Position numbers and translations under genes: made by a program | Part shown: positions 38,941 to 49,159 of the stretch, in pieces | How positions within the stretch are numbered: the first letter of the stretch is position 1 | Layout of the letters: each line of letters begins with the position of its first letter | From: Escherichia coli | GTDB taxonomy: Bacteria > Pseudomonadota > Gammaproteobacteria > Enterobacterales > Enterobacteriaceae | Length of the DNA stretch: 64,000 nucleotides | Assembly: GCA_021307345.1 (NCBI GenBank) | Contig: CP089930.1 | Span: forward strand, 2,728,001-2,792,000 | Reading direction: 5' to 3' | The notes under the pieces: model-generated | Told to the model about the DNA's origin: nothing | What the model saw: only the letters and a program-made list of their open reading frames with translations | The model's database searches: none

Positions 38941-38957
38941 GTGAATTAAGATAGGTG
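38941..38957 (-). promoter_or_regulatory. galP promoter -10 region
   Basis: On the minus strand TATCTT at 38949-38954 would serve as a -10 with a start near 38941. That places the CRP site at about -41.5, as in the gal operon. Confidence 0.5.
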
Positions 38958-38974
38958 AGTACGACGTAAAAAGA

Positions 38975-38990
38975 TGTGAGGCAAATCACA
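38975..38990. promoter_or_regulatory. CRP site of galP
   Basis: TGTGAGGCAAATCACA matches the CRP consensus half-sites perfectly. Confidence 0.85.
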
Positions 38991-38993
38991 TCG

Positions 38994-39009
38994 GTGTAAT
39001 CGCTTACAC
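38994..39009. promoter_or_regulatory. GalR/GalS operator 1 of galP
   Basis: GTGTAATCGCTTACAC matches the gal operator pattern GTGNAANCGNTTNCAC perfectly. Its centre lies about 60 bp before the inferred galP start, as for the external operator of galETK. Confidence 0.85.
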
Positions 39010-39175
39010 TAACATTTATCTTAGTTATGATTTAAGTGCATGAAAATAATTGAGTTATATCATCATAGATTAAACGCTGTTATCTGCAATTAAGACTTTA
39101 CTGAAAAGAAATGTAACAGCTGTGAAAACTGAATAATATGGTGAAAATAGTATAAATATTTTGTTGGTGTGGTGG

Positions 39176-39191
39176 GTGTAATCGGTTTCAG
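39176..39191. promoter_or_regulatory. Distal GalR/GalS operator of galP
   Basis: GTGTAATCGGTTTCAG differs from the operator pattern at one consensus position. It lies about 180 bp upstream of operator 1, so looping between them is possible. Confidence 0.6.
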
Positions 39192-39243
39192 TAGTGGTGA
39201 TAATTTGCGGGTAAACGTGTTCAGCAACGGAATGTTGCTATCG

Positions 39244-39336
39244 TGTAGGCGGCTTTTTGCCGGATGCGGCGTGAACGGCTTATCCAGTCTACATGTAGCG
39301 ATGGTTGCAGGCCTGATAAGCGTAGCGCATCAGGCA
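39244..39336. repeat. BIME between galP and metK
   Basis: Two REP palindromes in opposite orientation (GCCGGATGCGGCGTGAACGG and GCCTGATAAGCGTAGCGCAT). Confidence 0.85.
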
Positions 39337-39351
39337 TTTCTCTAGAAAAGA

Positions 39352-39376
39352 AAAGGCCAGCGCGAGGCTGGCCTTT
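39352..39376 (-). terminator. Terminator of metK
   Basis: AAAGGCCAG and CTGGCCTTT form a stem; on the minus strand it is followed by TTTTCTTTTCT. Confidence 0.85.
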
Positions 39377-39394
39377 GAAAGCAGGGATAAAAGA

Positions 39395-40549
39395 TTATTT
39401 CAGACCGGCTGCATCGCGCAGCAGTTGCGCTTTGTCGGTTTTTTCCCATGGGAAATGTTCGCGACCAAAGTGACCGTATGCTGCGGTTTCTTTGTAGATC
39501 GGGTGCAGCAGATCCAGCATCTGAATCAGACCGTATGGACGCAGGTCGAAGAACTCACGTACCAGCAGGGTCAGCTGTTCAGAAGGTACTTTCTCAGTAC
39601 CGAAAGTTTCGACCATGATGGAGGTCGGTTCTGCCACGCCGATCGCGTAGGAAACCTGAATTTCACAACGGTCGGCCAGACCTGCAGCAACGATGTTTTT
39701 CGCTACATAACGTGCCGCGTAGGCTGCGGAGCGGTCCACTTTTGATGGATCTTTACCAGAGAACGCACCGCCACCGTGGCGAGCCATGCCGCCGTAGGTA
39801 TCAACGATGATTTTACGACCAGTCAGACCGCAGTCACCCATCGGGCCGCCGATAACAAAACGTCCGGTCGGGTTGATGAAGAATTTGGTTGCGGAAGTCA
39901 GCCATTCAGCGGGCAGAATCGGCTTGATGATCTCTTCCATCACCGCTTCTTGCAGGGATTTCTGGTCGATCTCTTCAGAATGCTGGGTGGAAAGCACTAC
40001 AGCATCGATGCCGACGATTTTGCCGTCGTCATACTGGAAAGTCACCTGGCTTTTCGCGTCCGGGCGCAGCCACGGCAGAGTGCCGTTTTTACGCACTTCA
40101 GCCTGACGCTGTACCAAACGGTGTGCATAGGTGATTGGTGCTGGCATCAGCACGTCGGTTTCATTGGTCGCGTAGCCAAACATCAGACCCTGGTCACCCG
40201 CGCCCTGTTCCAGCGGATCGGCACGGTCAACGCCCTGGTTGATGTCAGGAGATTGTTTGCCGATGGCGCTCAGAACCGCACAGGAGTTAGCGTCAAAGCC
40301 CATGTCGGAATGCACATAGCCAATTTCGCGAACGGTGTTACGGGTGATCTCTTCGATGTCTACCCAGGCGCTGGTGGTGATTTCACCGCCAACTAAGACC
40401 ATGCCGGTTTTTACGTAGGTTTCGCAAGCAACGCGTGCTTTCGGATCCTGTTCGAGGATCGCGTCTAAAACAGCATCAGAGATTTGGTCAGCAATTTTGT
40501 CAGGATGCCCTTCAGAGACGGACTCGGACGTAAAAAGGTGTTTTGCCAT
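39395..40549 (-). CDS. metK: S-adenosylmethionine synthase
   Basis: MetK makes S-adenosylmethionine from ATP and methionine; the product feeds methylation and spermidine synthesis. The 384-residue enzyme has [29 protein letters not shown] and the P-loop [16 protein letters not shown]. Start MAKHLFTSE is used. MetJ-type boxes upstream indicate methionine repression. Confidence 0.98.
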
Positions 40550-40646
40550 ATTTAATATCACCAAAAGAGAATTTAGTTAGCTCAAACTGTTGTGTGGATT
40601 TTCTGTGGTAGCGGATCCTACCACGACTCTGCAGATTAAAAACACT

Positions 40647-40694
40647 GGCAGTCTGAGTGTTAATCAGTATGGATGGATTAACATCTGGACGGCT
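40647..40694. promoter_or_regulatory. Met-box array (MetJ operator) upstream of metK
   Basis: Consecutive 8-mers in phase resemble AGACGTCT; the clearest are GGATGGAT, TAACATCT and GGACGGCT (40671-40694), with GGCAGTCT further left. MetJ dimers bind such tandem boxes cooperatively. Confidence 0.65.
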
Positions 40695-40808
40695 ATTTTA
40701 GGTCACTTCTTCACCCAATTTCCACTTTTTTTTGAATCGTGTCTCATTCTGCTAAAAACGTAGCTGGAAATTTTTCCTGACAATGCTGGCATTCTGCGTA
40801 TTTATCTT

Positions 40809-40838
40809 TTGCAATTTTCTGCCATTGTGGGGTATAAA
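40809..40838 (+). promoter_or_regulatory. Likely speA (yqgB-speA) promoter
   Basis: TTGCAA and TATAAA are spaced 18 bp, followed by ACGCGGCGCGCG. The GC-rich discriminator suggests growth-rate or ppGpp control. The inferred start near 40845 gives a leader of about 500 nt before speA. Confidence 0.55.
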
Positions 40839-40852
40839 ACGCGGCGCGCGGC

Positions 40853-41068
40853 TTAAATAAAAAGCACACGACGTTTCTTTCGTGTTGCCACTTCCAGCCG
40901 GGTTGAAATCAGTGTTTTAGCTTGTTGGTTCGTCTTCGCAGGCGGCCGTGGAGGTGATACGAAATAATGAATCGTTGTCTGCTGCTTAATCTGTCGCACC
41001 GTTCTGGTGTAGATTCGTTCCCCGCATTCTGCATCTCTGCATTGCATACCTGCCGATGTTATACCCAT
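40853..41068 (-). CDS. yqgC: YqgC, doubtful small ORF
   Basis: A 71-codon minus-strand frame that corresponds, from memory, to the K-12 ORF yqgC. It is rich in Arg, Lys and Thr with no domain. It lies fully antisense to the inferred speA leader and to a better-supported small ORF with a strong ribosome site, so it may not be a real gene. Confidence 0.3.
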   Translation of the reverse strand: MGITSAGMQCRDAECGERIYTRTVRQIKQQTTIHYFVSPPRPPAKTNQQAKTLISTRLEVATRKKRRVLFI

Positions 41069-41110
41069 CTCGGCGCTTCTCAGGATTCAAGAGCTGGCAA
41101 CAGTTACTGA
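40967..41110 (+). CDS. Possible 47-aa leader ORF upstream of yqgB-speA
   Basis: ATG 40967 is preceded by GGAGGTGAT, an almost perfect ribosome site, with eight bases of spacing. The frame encodes 47 residues starting [14 protein letters not shown] and rich in Cys, Ser and His, ending at TGA 41110. It lies inside the inferred speA leader and before yqgB. No product is recognised. The ribosome site is stronger than that of most genes nearby, so translation is likely even if the peptide has no function of its own. Confidence 0.55.
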   Translation: MNRCLLLNLSHRSGVDSFPAFCISALHTCRCYTHLGASQDSRAGNSY

Positions 41111-41205
41111 AGACTGAACAAGGGCGCTCTTGTAAAAAAACAAGAGTTTTCTCGTGGTTTCGCCGAACTGTCACACTTACGTTCGGTTATGTGTTTAATA
41201 ATGTT

Positions 41206-41337
41206 ATGAAAAAGAAACCGGTTGCGCAGTCGGAGCGTCAGCATACGCTGCTGGAAAATCCGTGTGCTTATGGGTTGTTATCGCAGTTTCAGGCTGCGAT
41301 AGTGGTTAACTGTTTTACACTTAATAAAATAATTTGA
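41206..41337 (+). CDS. yqgB: YqgB, small acid-stress-associated protein
   Basis: A 43-residue protein (start [19 protein letters not shown], end FTLNKII) that matches E. coli YqgB, named an acid stress response or virulence-promoting factor in other work. It ends 8 bp before speA and shares its transcript, so it could also act as a translated leader. The frame stays open upstream to about 41056. Confidence 0.8.
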
Positions 41338-41345
41338 GGTTCGCT

Positions 41346-43322
41346 ATGTCTGACGACATGTCTATGAGTTTGCCTTCGTCAGCGGGCGAACACGGTGTAC
41401 TACGCTCCATGCAGGAGGTTGCAATGAGCTCCCAGGAAGCCAGCAAGATGCTGCGTACTTACAATATTGCCTGGTGGGGCAATAACTACTATGACGTTAA
41501 CGAGCTGGGTCACATCAGCGTGTGCCCGGACCCGGACGTCCCGGAAGCTCGCGTCGATCTCGCGCAGTTGGTGAAAACCCGCGAAGCGCAAGGGCAGCGC
41601 CTGCCAGCACTGTTCTGCTTCCCGCAGATCCTCCAGCACCGTTTGCGTTCCATTAATGCTGCGTTTAAACGTGCGCGGGAATCCTACGGTTATAACGGTG
41701 ACTACTTCCTCGTTTATCCGATTAAAGTTAACCAGCATCGTCGCGTGATTGAATCCCTGATTCATTCAGGTGAACCGTTGGGACTGGAAGCAGGTTCAAA
41801 AGCCGAGTTGATGGCGGTGCTGGCTCATGCAGGCATGACCCGTAGCGTTATCGTCTGTAACGGTTATAAAGACCGCGAATATATCCGCCTGGCGCTGATT
41901 GGCGAGAAAATGGGCCATAAGGTCTATCTGGTTATTGAGAAAATGTCAGAAATCGCCATTGTGCTGGATGAAGCTGAACGCCTGAACGTTGTTCCGCGTC
42001 TGGGTGTGCGCGCGCGTCTGGCCTCACAAGGTTCTGGCAAATGGCAGTCTTCCGGCGGGGAAAAATCGAAGTTCGGTCTGGCGGCAACCCAGGTACTGCA
42101 ACTGGTTGAAACGCTGCGTGAAGCCGGACGTCTCGACAGCCTGCAACTGCTGCACTTCCACCTCGGTTCGCAGATGGCGAATATTCGCGATATCGCTACC
42201 GGCGTTCGGGAATCTGCACGCTTCTATGTTGAGCTACACAAGCTCGGCGTCAATATTCAGTGCTTTGACGTCGGCGGCGGCCTGGGCGTGGATTATGAAG
42301 GCACTCGTTCACAGTCCGATTGTTCGGTGAACTATGGCCTCAATGAATACGCCAACAACATCATCTGGGCGATTGGCGATGCCTGTGAAGAAAATGGCCT
42401 GCCGCATCCGACGGTAATCACCGAATCGGGTCGTGCGGTGACTGCGCACCATACCGTGCTGGTGTCTAATATCATCGGCGTGGAACGTAACGAATACACG
42501 GTGCCGACCGCGCCCGCAGAAGATGCGCCGCGCGCACTGCAAAGCATGTGGGAAACCTGGCAGGAGATGCACGAACCGGGAACTCGCCGTTCTCTGCGTG
42601 AATGGTTACACGACAGCCAGATGGATCTGCACGATATTCATATCGGCTACTCTTCCGGCACCTTTAGCCTGCAAGAACGCGCATGGGCTGAGCAGCTTTA
42701 TTTGAGCATGTGCCATGAAGTGCAGAAGCAACTGGATCCGCAAAACCGTGCTCATCGTCCGATTATCGATGAATTGCAGGAACGTATGGCGGACAAAATG
42801 TACGTCAACTTCTCGCTGTTCCAGTCAATGCCGGACGCATGGGGGATCGACCAGTTGTTCCCGGTTCTGCCACTGGAAGGGCTGGATCAAGTGCCGGAAC
42901 GCCGTGCCGTATTGCTGGATATCACCTGTGACTCTGACGGTGCTATCGACCACTATATCGATGGTGACGGTATTGCCACGACAATGCCTATGCCGGAGTA
43001 CGATCCAGAAAATCCGCCGATGCTCGGTTTCTTTATGGTCGGTGCCTATCAGGAGATCCTCGGCAACATGCACAACCTGTTTGGTGATACCGAAGCGGTA
43101 GATGTGTTTGTCTTCCCTGACGGTAGCGTAGAAGTGGAGCTGTCTGATGAAGGCGATACCGTTGCGGACATGTTGCAATATGTACAGCTCGATCCGAAAA
43201 CGCTGTTAACCCAGTTCCGTGATCAAGTGAAGAAAACCGATCTGGATGCTGAGCTGCAACAACAGTTCCTGGAAGAGTTCGAGGCAGGGTTGTACGGATA
43301 TACCTATCTTGAAGATGAATAA
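41346..43322 (+). CDS. speA: Biosynthetic arginine decarboxylase
   Basis: SpeA converts arginine to agmatine, the first step of the arginine route to putrescine. The 658-residue fold-type III PLP enzyme has the PLP Lys in YPIKVNQH, the [10 protein letters not shown] motif and the C-terminal catalytic Cys region DITCDSDG. Start [11 protein letters not shown] is used; a TTG four codons upstream is less likely. A terminator follows. Confidence 0.98.
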
Positions 43323-43339
43323 TTAAGATTATTCCGCTG

Positions 43340-43381
43340 GCGGGTCGATTTATTTACGTAAATCGGCCCGCTTTCTTTTTA
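43340..43381 (+). terminator. Terminator of speA
   Basis: GCGGGTCGATTTA and TAAATCGGCCCGC form a long stem followed by TTTCTTTTT. Confidence 0.85.
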
Positions 43382-43467
43382 TATATTCTTAAAAATAATT
43401 TGGCTGCTTTTCTTATTAAATAATGACCCTACAATCACTGCATTAATTAAATGCAGAGGGAACGGTT

Positions 43468-44199
43468 ATGAAAAAATGGAAAGTACGTAGCGCGTTGGTG
43501 GCATTAATCGTGTTGTTGGCTGGTTGCTCAAGTAATGCGCAGTATAATAGCAGTGCATCGGGCAATGTCGGCACCGCCTGGGGTGGGGATGTGCATTCAA
43601 CGGTTCAGGGCGTATCTGCTGAACGCGCCTGGCGCGATCCGGCAGAGATGATCGTTATTAATTATTCGACAAATACTCCTTCCGGCTACGACCGTGTTTA
43701 TAGCATTCGTATTAACGAACTGGAATATGCTATTCGTGATGCGAATTTTAATTCTCTACCTATTACGCGAGTTTATGATTCATCAAATAATGAACCGCGA
43801 TATATTGTTCATGCCAGAGTGGGGATGAATTATCAATTATATGTCCGTAACTACAGCCGAAACACCAATTACGAGATCGTTGCTACGGTTGATGGCCTGG
43901 ATGTTCTGAATGGTAAACAAGGTTCGTTGAATAACAATGGCTATATTGTGAATGCCGGTGATTCGTTAGCGATTAAAGGATTCCGCAAAGATAAACATAC
44001 CGAAGCGGCTTTTCAGTTCGTCAATGTTGCAGATTCCTACGCCGCCAATTCGGCGCAAGGCGATGTGCGTAATACCGGGGTGATCGGCTTTGCCGCCTTT
44101 GAATTGCAAGGCTCGGAGAAAAACGCGCTGCCGCCGTGCTCTGGACAAGCCTTTCCGGCAGACAACACTGGCTATGCGCCGCCACCGTGTCGTAAATAG
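43468..44199 (+). CDS. Accessory lipoprotein between speA and speB
   Basis: A 243-residue lipoprotein with lipobox LLAGC, then Ser, so it should be in the outer membrane. The mature part looks all-beta, with a segment of alternating Gly, Asn and hydrophobic residues (VDGLDVLNGKQG..., GDSLAIKGFR). The C-terminus has two Cys in PPCSGQ and PPPCRK and a Pro-rich tail. I do not recall any gene here in K-12, where speB follows speA. Terminators on both sides isolate it from the spe genes. Its function is unknown; the beta-sandwich pattern suggests binding to something on the cell surface. Confidence 0.85.
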   Translation: MKKWKVRSALVALIVLLAGCSSNAQYNSSASGNVGTAWGGDVHSTVQGVSAERAWRDPAEMIVINYSTNTPSGYDRVYSIRINELEYAIRDANFNSLPITRVYDSSNNEPRYIVHARVGMNYQLYVRNYSRNTNYEIVATVDGLDVLNGKQGSLNNNGYIVNAGDSLAIKGFRKDKHTEAAFQFVNVADSYAANSAQGDVRNTGVIGFAAFELQGSEKNALPPCSGQAFPADNTGYAPPPCRK

Positions 44200-44264
44200 C
44201 AACCTCGCTTGATGCCTCGCCCATTTAAGGCGATAATTAGCGCAAACTTGTGTTTCGCAAATCC

Positions 44265-44307
44265 AACCCTTCCTCGTCGGGCCTAACGACGCGGAAGGGT
44301 TTTTTTA
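44265..44307 (+). terminator. Terminator or attenuator before speB
   Basis: AACCCTTCC pairs with GGAAGGGTT, with an inner CGTCG/CGACG stem and seven T residues, 28 bp before the speB start. It ends the lipoprotein transcript and could act as an attenuator for speB. Confidence 0.8.
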
Positions 44308-44334
44308 TATCGACTTTGTAAGAGGAGTCCATCC

Positions 44335-45255
44335 ATGAGCACCTTAGGGCATCAATACGATAACTCACTGGTTTCCAACGCCTTTGGTTTTTTACGCCTG
44401 CCGATGAACTTCCAGCCGTATGACAGCGATGCTGACTGGGTCATTACCGGCGTACCGTTCGATATGGCCACTTCTGGTCGTGCGGGTGGTCGTCACGGTC
44501 CGGCGGCTATCCGTCAGGTATCAACTAACCTGGCCTGGGAACACAACCGTTTCCCGTGGAATTTCGACATGCGCGAGCGCCTGAACGTCGTGGACTGCGG
44601 CGATCTGGTATATGCCTTCGGCGATGCTCGTGAGATGAGCGAGAAATTGCAGGCGCACGCCGAGAAACTGCTGGCTGCCGGTAAGCGTATGCTCTCCTTC
44701 GGTGGTGACCACTTTGTTACGCTGCCGCTGCTGCGCGCCCATGCAAAGCATTTCGGCAAAATGGCGCTGGTACACTTTGACGCCCACACCGATACCTATG
44801 CGAACGGTTGTGAATTTGACCACGGCACCATGTTCTATACCGCGCCGAAAGAAGGGCTGATCGACCCGAATCATTCCGTACAGATTGGTATTCGTACCGA
44901 GTTTGATAAAGACAACGGCTTTACCGTGCTGGACGCCTGCCAGGTGAACGATCGCAGCGTGGATGATGTTATCGCCCAGGTGAAACAGATTGTGGGTGAT
45001 ATGCCGGTTTATCTGACTTTTGATATCGACTGTCTTGATCCGGCATTCGCGCCAGGAACCGGTACGCCAGTGATTGGCGGCCTGACCTCCGATCGCGCCA
45101 TTAAACTGGTACGCGGCCTGAAAGATCTCAACATTGTTGGGATGGACGTTGTGGAAGTGGCTCCGGCATACGATCAGTCGGAAATCACCGCTCTGGCAGC
45201 AGCGACGCTGGCGCTGGAGATGCTGTATATTCAGGCGGCGAAAAAGGGCGAGTAA
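44335..45255 (+). CDS. speB: Agmatinase
   Basis: SpeB hydrolyses agmatine to putrescine and urea, completing the arginine route. The 306-residue ureohydrolase has the manganese motifs [18 protein letters not shown] and [12 protein letters not shown]. It has a good ribosome site (AGAGGAG) and is now separated from speA by the lipoprotein gene and a terminator. Confidence 0.98.
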   Translation: MSTLGHQYDNSLVSNAFGFLRLPMNFQPYDSDADWVITGVPFDMATSGRAGGRHGPAAIRQVSTNLAWEHNRFPWNFDMRERLNVVDCGDLVYAFGDAREMSEKLQAHAEKLLAAGKRMLSFGGDHFVTLPLLRAHAKHFGKMALVHFDAHTDTYANGCEFDHGTMFYTAPKEGLIDPNHSVQIGIRTEFDKDNGFTVLDACQVNDRSVDDVIAQVKQIVGDMPVYLTFDIDCLDPAFAPGTGTPVIGGLTSDRAIKLVRGLKDLNIVGMDVVEVAPAYDQSEITALAAATLALEMLYIQAAKKGE

Positions 45256-45298
45256 GCGCCGGATAGGATGCGCACGGGGTAACAAATGTGCCATTAAT

Positions 45299-45331
45299 GT
45301 CGGATGCGGCGTGAACGCCTTATCTGACCTA
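45299..45331. repeat. REP palindrome between speB and loiP
   Basis: GTCGGATGCGGCGTGAACGC followed by its pairing arm (GCCTTATCTGAC) lies between convergent genes. Confidence 0.8.
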
Positions 45332-45350
45332 CGTTCGGTACTACCGGACC

Positions 45351-46109
45351 TTACTTAATCCCATCCGCGCTCATACGATCGCGAATATGCTGGGCGCGTT
45401 CGGCGGATGCCGGATGGTCGTCAAACATTGAGCTTTGGCGACCTTCTTCCAGTTTCGCCAGTTTTTCAAAGCTGGTGGCGAGACCTGCCGGGCTGATGCC
45501 GCGTTGGCGCAACAAATCGTAGGAATAATCATCCGCTTCCGCTTCCTGGCGTTGAGAGAATTGCGAATTGACTAGCTTTTCGCCCAGGTCACCAAGTTGT
45601 GATTGCGATAAACTGCCGACAATCCCGCCCGCAGAGGCCGCAGCTACTCGCACGGCGTTTGTACCAAGTGCCACCTGCATCCCTTTCTTCACATGGCCTA
45701 ACGCCACGTGCCCCATTTCGTGACCGATCACCGCTTCGACTTCGTTATCCGTCATCATATCCATCAGCCCGCTATAGACGCGGATACAGCCGTTGGCCAT
45801 TGCAAAGGCGTTTACATCTTTCGCCATATACACTTTGTAATTCACCGGCTGACCGTTGATATTGTTGCCTAGCGCGTTGGCTATGGTGGTCAGACGCTTA
45901 GCATATTCACTATTGGCTGGCGCAATCGTCGCCTTGCTGTCCATCTCCTGACATGCCTGATCGCTCAGGGCTTTCACCTGGGCGTCACTCAAACTGTAAG
46001 CCTGAAAAGCTTCCGCTCCTGATGAGAGCAGTCCACTGGAGTCCATATTCTGGCAACCGGTCAGTACCGTTGCCACGCTCATTGCTACCAATAAGGCGCG
46101 AATTTTCAT
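45351..46109 (-). CDS. loiP: LoiP, outer-membrane M48 metalloprotease
   Basis: LoiP (YggG) is an outer-membrane lipoprotein protease induced by low osmolarity. The 252-residue protein has lipobox VLTGC then Gln, and the zinc motif HEMGHVALGH with the downstream EAEADDYSYDLL. Start MKIRALLVAMS is used; a longer upstream frame lacks a leader. Confidence 0.96.
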   Translation of the reverse strand: MKIRALLVAMSVATVLTGCQNMDSSGLLSSGAEAFQAYSLSDAQVKALSDQACQEMDSKATIAPANSEYAKRLTTIANALGNNINGQPVNYKVYMAKDVNAFAMANGCIRVYSGLMDMMTDNEVEAVIGHEMGHVALGHVKKGMQVALGTNAVRVAAASAGGIVGSLSQSQLGDLGEKLVNSQFSQRQEAEADDYSYDLLRQRGISPAGLATSFEKLAKLEEGRQSSMFDDHPASAERAQHIRDRMSADGIK

Positions 46110-46386
46110 GTTTTCTCTTCCGCACAAGGTCAGGATTATTCTAAAAATGCGCCGTTTGCAGGTGAACCGACGCTCAGTCTCAGTATAAGGAAAAGCGCAG
46201 CGGACGGGCGAGCAGATTGCGCAACATGCGAGCATGATCCAGAGATTTCTGAAGCGGCAAAAGGATGTTCCATGTACATGACGCGCGGCTTGCGGTAAAT
46301 TGTTGGCAAATTTTCCGGCGTAGCCCAAAACGCGCTGTCGTCAAGTCGTTAAGGGCGTGCCCTTCATCATCCGATCTGGAGTCAAA

Positions 46387-48378
46387 ATGTCCTCACGTAA
46401 AGAGCTTGCCAATGCTATTCGTGCGCTGAGCATGGACGCAGTACAGAAAGCCAAATCCGGTCACCCGGGCGCCCCGATGGGTATGGCTGACATTGCCGAA
46501 GTCCTGTGGCGTGATTTCCTGAAACACAACCCGCAGAATCCGTCCTGGGCTGACCGTGACCGCTTTGTGCTGTCCAACGGCCACGGCTCCATGCTGATTT
46601 ACAGCCTGCTGCACCTCACTGGTTACGATCTGCCGATGGAAGAACTGAAAAACTTCCGTCAGCTGCACTCCAAAACTCCGGGCCACCCGGAAGTGGGCTA
46701 CACCGCAGGTGTAGAAACCACCACTGGTCCGCTGGGGCAGGGTATTGCGAACGCAGTCGGTATGGCGATTGCAGAAAAAACGCTGGCGGCGCAGTTTAAC
46801 CGTCCGGGTCACGACATTGTCGACCACTACACCTACGCCTTCATGGGCGATGGCTGCATGATGGAAGGCATTTCCCACGAAGTTTGCTCTCTGGCGGGCA
46901 CGCTGAAGCTGGGCAAACTGATTGCGTTCTACGATGACAACGGGATTTCTATCGATGGTCACGTTGAAGGTTGGTTCACCGACGATACCGCAATGCGTTT
47001 CGAAGCCTACGGCTGGCACGTTATTCGTGATATCGACGGTCATGACGCGGCATCTATCAAACGCGCAGTAGAAGAAGCGCGTGCAGTGACTGACAAACCG
47101 TCCCTGCTGATGTGCAAAACCATCATCGGTTTCGGTTCGCCGAACAAAGCCGGTACGCACGACTCCCACGGTGCGCCGCTGGGTGACGCTGAAATTGCCC
47201 TGACCCGCGAGCAACTGGGCTGGAAATATGCACCGTTCGAAATCCCGTCTGAAATCTATGCTCAGTGGGATGCGAAAGAAGCAGGCCAGGCGAAAGAATC
47301 CGCATGGAACGAGAAATTCGCTGCTTATGCGAAAGCTTATCCGCAGGAAGCCGCTGAATTTACCCGTCGTATGAAAGGCGAAATGCCGTCTGACTTCGAC
47401 GCGAAAGCGAAAGAGTTTATCGCGAAGTTGCAGGCTAATCCGGCGAAAATCGCCAGCCGTAAAGCGTCTCAGAATGCCATCGAAGCGTTCGGTCCGCTGT
47501 TGCCGGAATTCCTCGGCGGCTCCGCTGACCTGGCTCCGTCTAACCTGACCTTGTGGTCTGGTTCTAAAGCAATCAACGAAGATGCTGCCGGTAACTACAT
47601 CCACTACGGTGTTCGCGAGTTCGGTATGACCGCGATTGCTAACGGTATCTCCCTGCATGGCGGCTTCCTGCCGTACACCTCCACCTTCCTGATGTTCGTA
47701 GAATACGCACGTAATGCGGTACGTATGGCTGCGCTGATGAAACAGCGTCAGGTGATGGTTTACACCCACGACTCCATCGGTCTGGGCGAAGATGGCCCAA
47801 CTCACCAGCCGGTTGAGCAGGTTGCTTCTCTGCGCGTGACCCCGAACATGTCTACATGGCGTCCGTGTGACCAGGTTGAATCCGCTGTAGCGTGGAAATA
47901 CGGCGTTGAGCGTCAGGACGGCCCGACCGCACTGATCCTCTCCCGTCAGAACCTGGCGCAGCAGGAACGTACTGAAGAGCAGCTGGCAAACATCGCGCGC
48001 GGTGGTTATGTGCTGAAAGACTGTGCCGGTCAGCCGGAACTGATCTTTATTGCTACCGGTTCTGAAGTTGAGCTGGCTGTTGCCGCTTACGAAAAACTGA
48101 CTGCCGAAGGCGTGAAAGCGCGCGTGGTTTCCATGCCGTCTACCGACGCATTCGACAAGCAGGACGCTGCTTACCGTGAATCCGTACTGCCGAAAGCGGT
48201 TACTGCACGCGTTGCAGTAGAAGCGGGTATTGCTGACTACTGGTACAAGTATGTTGGTCTGAACGGTGCTATCGTCGGCATGACCACCTTCGGTGAATCT
48301 GCACCGGCAGAGCAACTGTTTGAAGAGTTCGGCTTCACCGTTGAAAACGTGGTAGCGAAAGCAAAAGAACTGCTGTAA
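46387..48378 (+). CDS. tktA: Transketolase 1
   Basis: TktA moves two-carbon ketol units in the pentose phosphate pathway with thiamine diphosphate. The 663-residue enzyme has the TPP motif [12 protein letters not shown]...DDN, FxxHGSM-like [11 protein letters not shown] and the pyrimidine-domain [15 protein letters not shown]. The strong codon bias leaves a long antisense frame that is not a gene. Confidence 0.98.
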   Translation: MSSRKELANAIRALSMDAVQKAKSGHPGAPMGMADIAEVLWRDFLKHNPQNPSWADRDRFVLSNGHGSMLIYSLLHLTGYDLPMEELKNFRQLHSKTPGHPEVGYTAGVETTTGPLGQGIANAVGMAIAEKTLAAQFNRPGHDIVDHYTYAFMGDGCMMEGISHEVCSLAGTLKLGKLIAFYDDNGISIDGHVEGWFTDDTAMRFEAYGWHVIRDIDGHDAASIKRAVEEARAVTDKPSLLMCKTIIGFGSPNKAGTHDSHGAPLGDAEIALTREQLGWKYAPFEIPSEIYAQWDAKEAGQAKESAWNEKFAAYAKAYPQEAAEFTRRMKGEMPSDFDAKAKEFIAKLQANPAKIASRKASQNAIEAFGPLLPEFLGGSADLAPSNLTLWSGSKAINEDAAGNYIHYGVREFGMTAIANGISLHGGFLPYTSTFLMFVEYARNAVRMAALMKQRQVMVYTHDSIGLGEDGPTHQPVEQVASLRVTPNMSTWRPCDQVESAVAWKYGVERQDGPTALILSRQNLAQQERTEEQLANIARGGYVLKDCAGQPELIFIATGSEVELAVAAYEKLTAEGVKARVVSMPSTDAFDKQDAAYRESVLPKAVTARVAVEAGIADYWYKYVGLNGAIVGMTTFGESAPAEQLFEEFGFTVENVVAKAKELL

Positions 48379-48449
48379 TCGGTAAGATGCTTTGTGAGAA
48401 GGGTCGCGAAAGCAGCCCTTCATATTGTTGGCAAAGTGCGTGTTGTTCC

Positions 48450-48549
48450 TACCGGATGCGGCGTGAACGCCTTATTCGGCCTACAAAATCATGCAAATTC
48501 AATAAATTGCAGGGACTGTGTAGGCCTGATAAGCGTAGCGCATCAGGCA
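48450..48549. repeat. BIME after tktA
   Basis: Two REP units in opposite orientation (ACCGGATGCGGCGTGAACGC and GCCTGATAAGCGTAGCGCAT) separated by about 35 bp. Confidence 0.85.
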
Positions 48550-48573
48550 GTTTAGCCTTTGCCATCAGTCTCA

Positions 48574-48597
48574 AGAGCCGCAAACGCGGCTCTTTTT
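48574..48597 (+). terminator. Terminator after tktA
   Basis: AGAGCCGC and GCGGCTCT pair around AAAC, followed by TTTTT. Confidence 0.85.
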
Positions 48598-48812
48598 ACT
48601 TGGTCGAGATAAACGGAACGGTACTGCCGGGGTTCATGGTATCGGGTAATTTGCCATCCCAACGCTCAGCAGTGGTAAGGGCACAAGACTGGGATTGTCC
48701 CGCAGAGCTTCACCCCGCAGGCGAATAGTTTCGGCTTCAGCCGCACCTCTTACGCAATAGTCTCCGCTTTCATTCGATCTTCAATCGACTTCTCATAAGC
48801 GTCAGAAATTGA
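48596..48812 (-). pseudogene. Relic of a prohibitin/SPFH-like gene (C-terminus)
   Basis: On the minus strand three frame segments read as the end of a prohibitin-family protein. First comes ISDAYEKSIEDRMKAETIA ending in TAA, then AAEAETIRLRGEALRDNPSL after a frame change, then TTAERWDGKLPDTMNPGST to a final TAA at 48596-48598 after another single-base shift. The pattern (charged AEAE helix, then WDGKLP) is typical of such C-termini. With two frameshifts, an internal stop and no 5' part, it is a decayed fragment. Confidence 0.7.
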
Positions 48813-49159
48813 GCAAAGCAAGGAATATGCCCCCCTGATGTGAGGATAACAGTCAATCTCGAACAATTAAGAATCTATAAAGAAGGGGCTGTAAGATTTA
48901 ATTTTATCTGTTTCCGGACTTTCAAGCTATAAATGGTGAACATGATCACAAACACAACAATCATAAATTTGTCTTATTTGCAATCCAACTCACAAACAGA
49001 AAGTTGACTTTATAATTGTTAATCGCAACTTATTGTTATTTATGGTTTGTTTATTTTTCCTCTTCTGGTGGTTCGCCTTTTTAGCCCAATTGCTTTCAAT
49101 TTTTTGCGCGCGTATTTTATTTTCACCGACAGTCGGTACTCTAAAAATAGGGATAATTT
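48813..49159 (+). promoter_or_regulatory. cmtBA control region with candidate CRP site
   Basis: This AT-rich region holds no gene. GGTGA-ACATGA-TCACA at 48935-48950 is a good CRP-like site, and TATAAT at 49011-49016 could be a -10, placing CRP near -80. GGGATAA before ATG 49160 is a weak ribosome site. CRP control would suit a sugar PTS operon. Confidence 0.45.

Noticed and set aside
41056-41205. N-terminal extension of YqgB
   Set aside because: The frame is open, but the 43-residue form from ATG 41206 matches the known protein.
46393-48423. 676-codon minus-strand ORF opposite tktA
   Set aside because: It is antisense to tktA, lacks any family look, and arises from the strong codon bias of a highly expressed gene.
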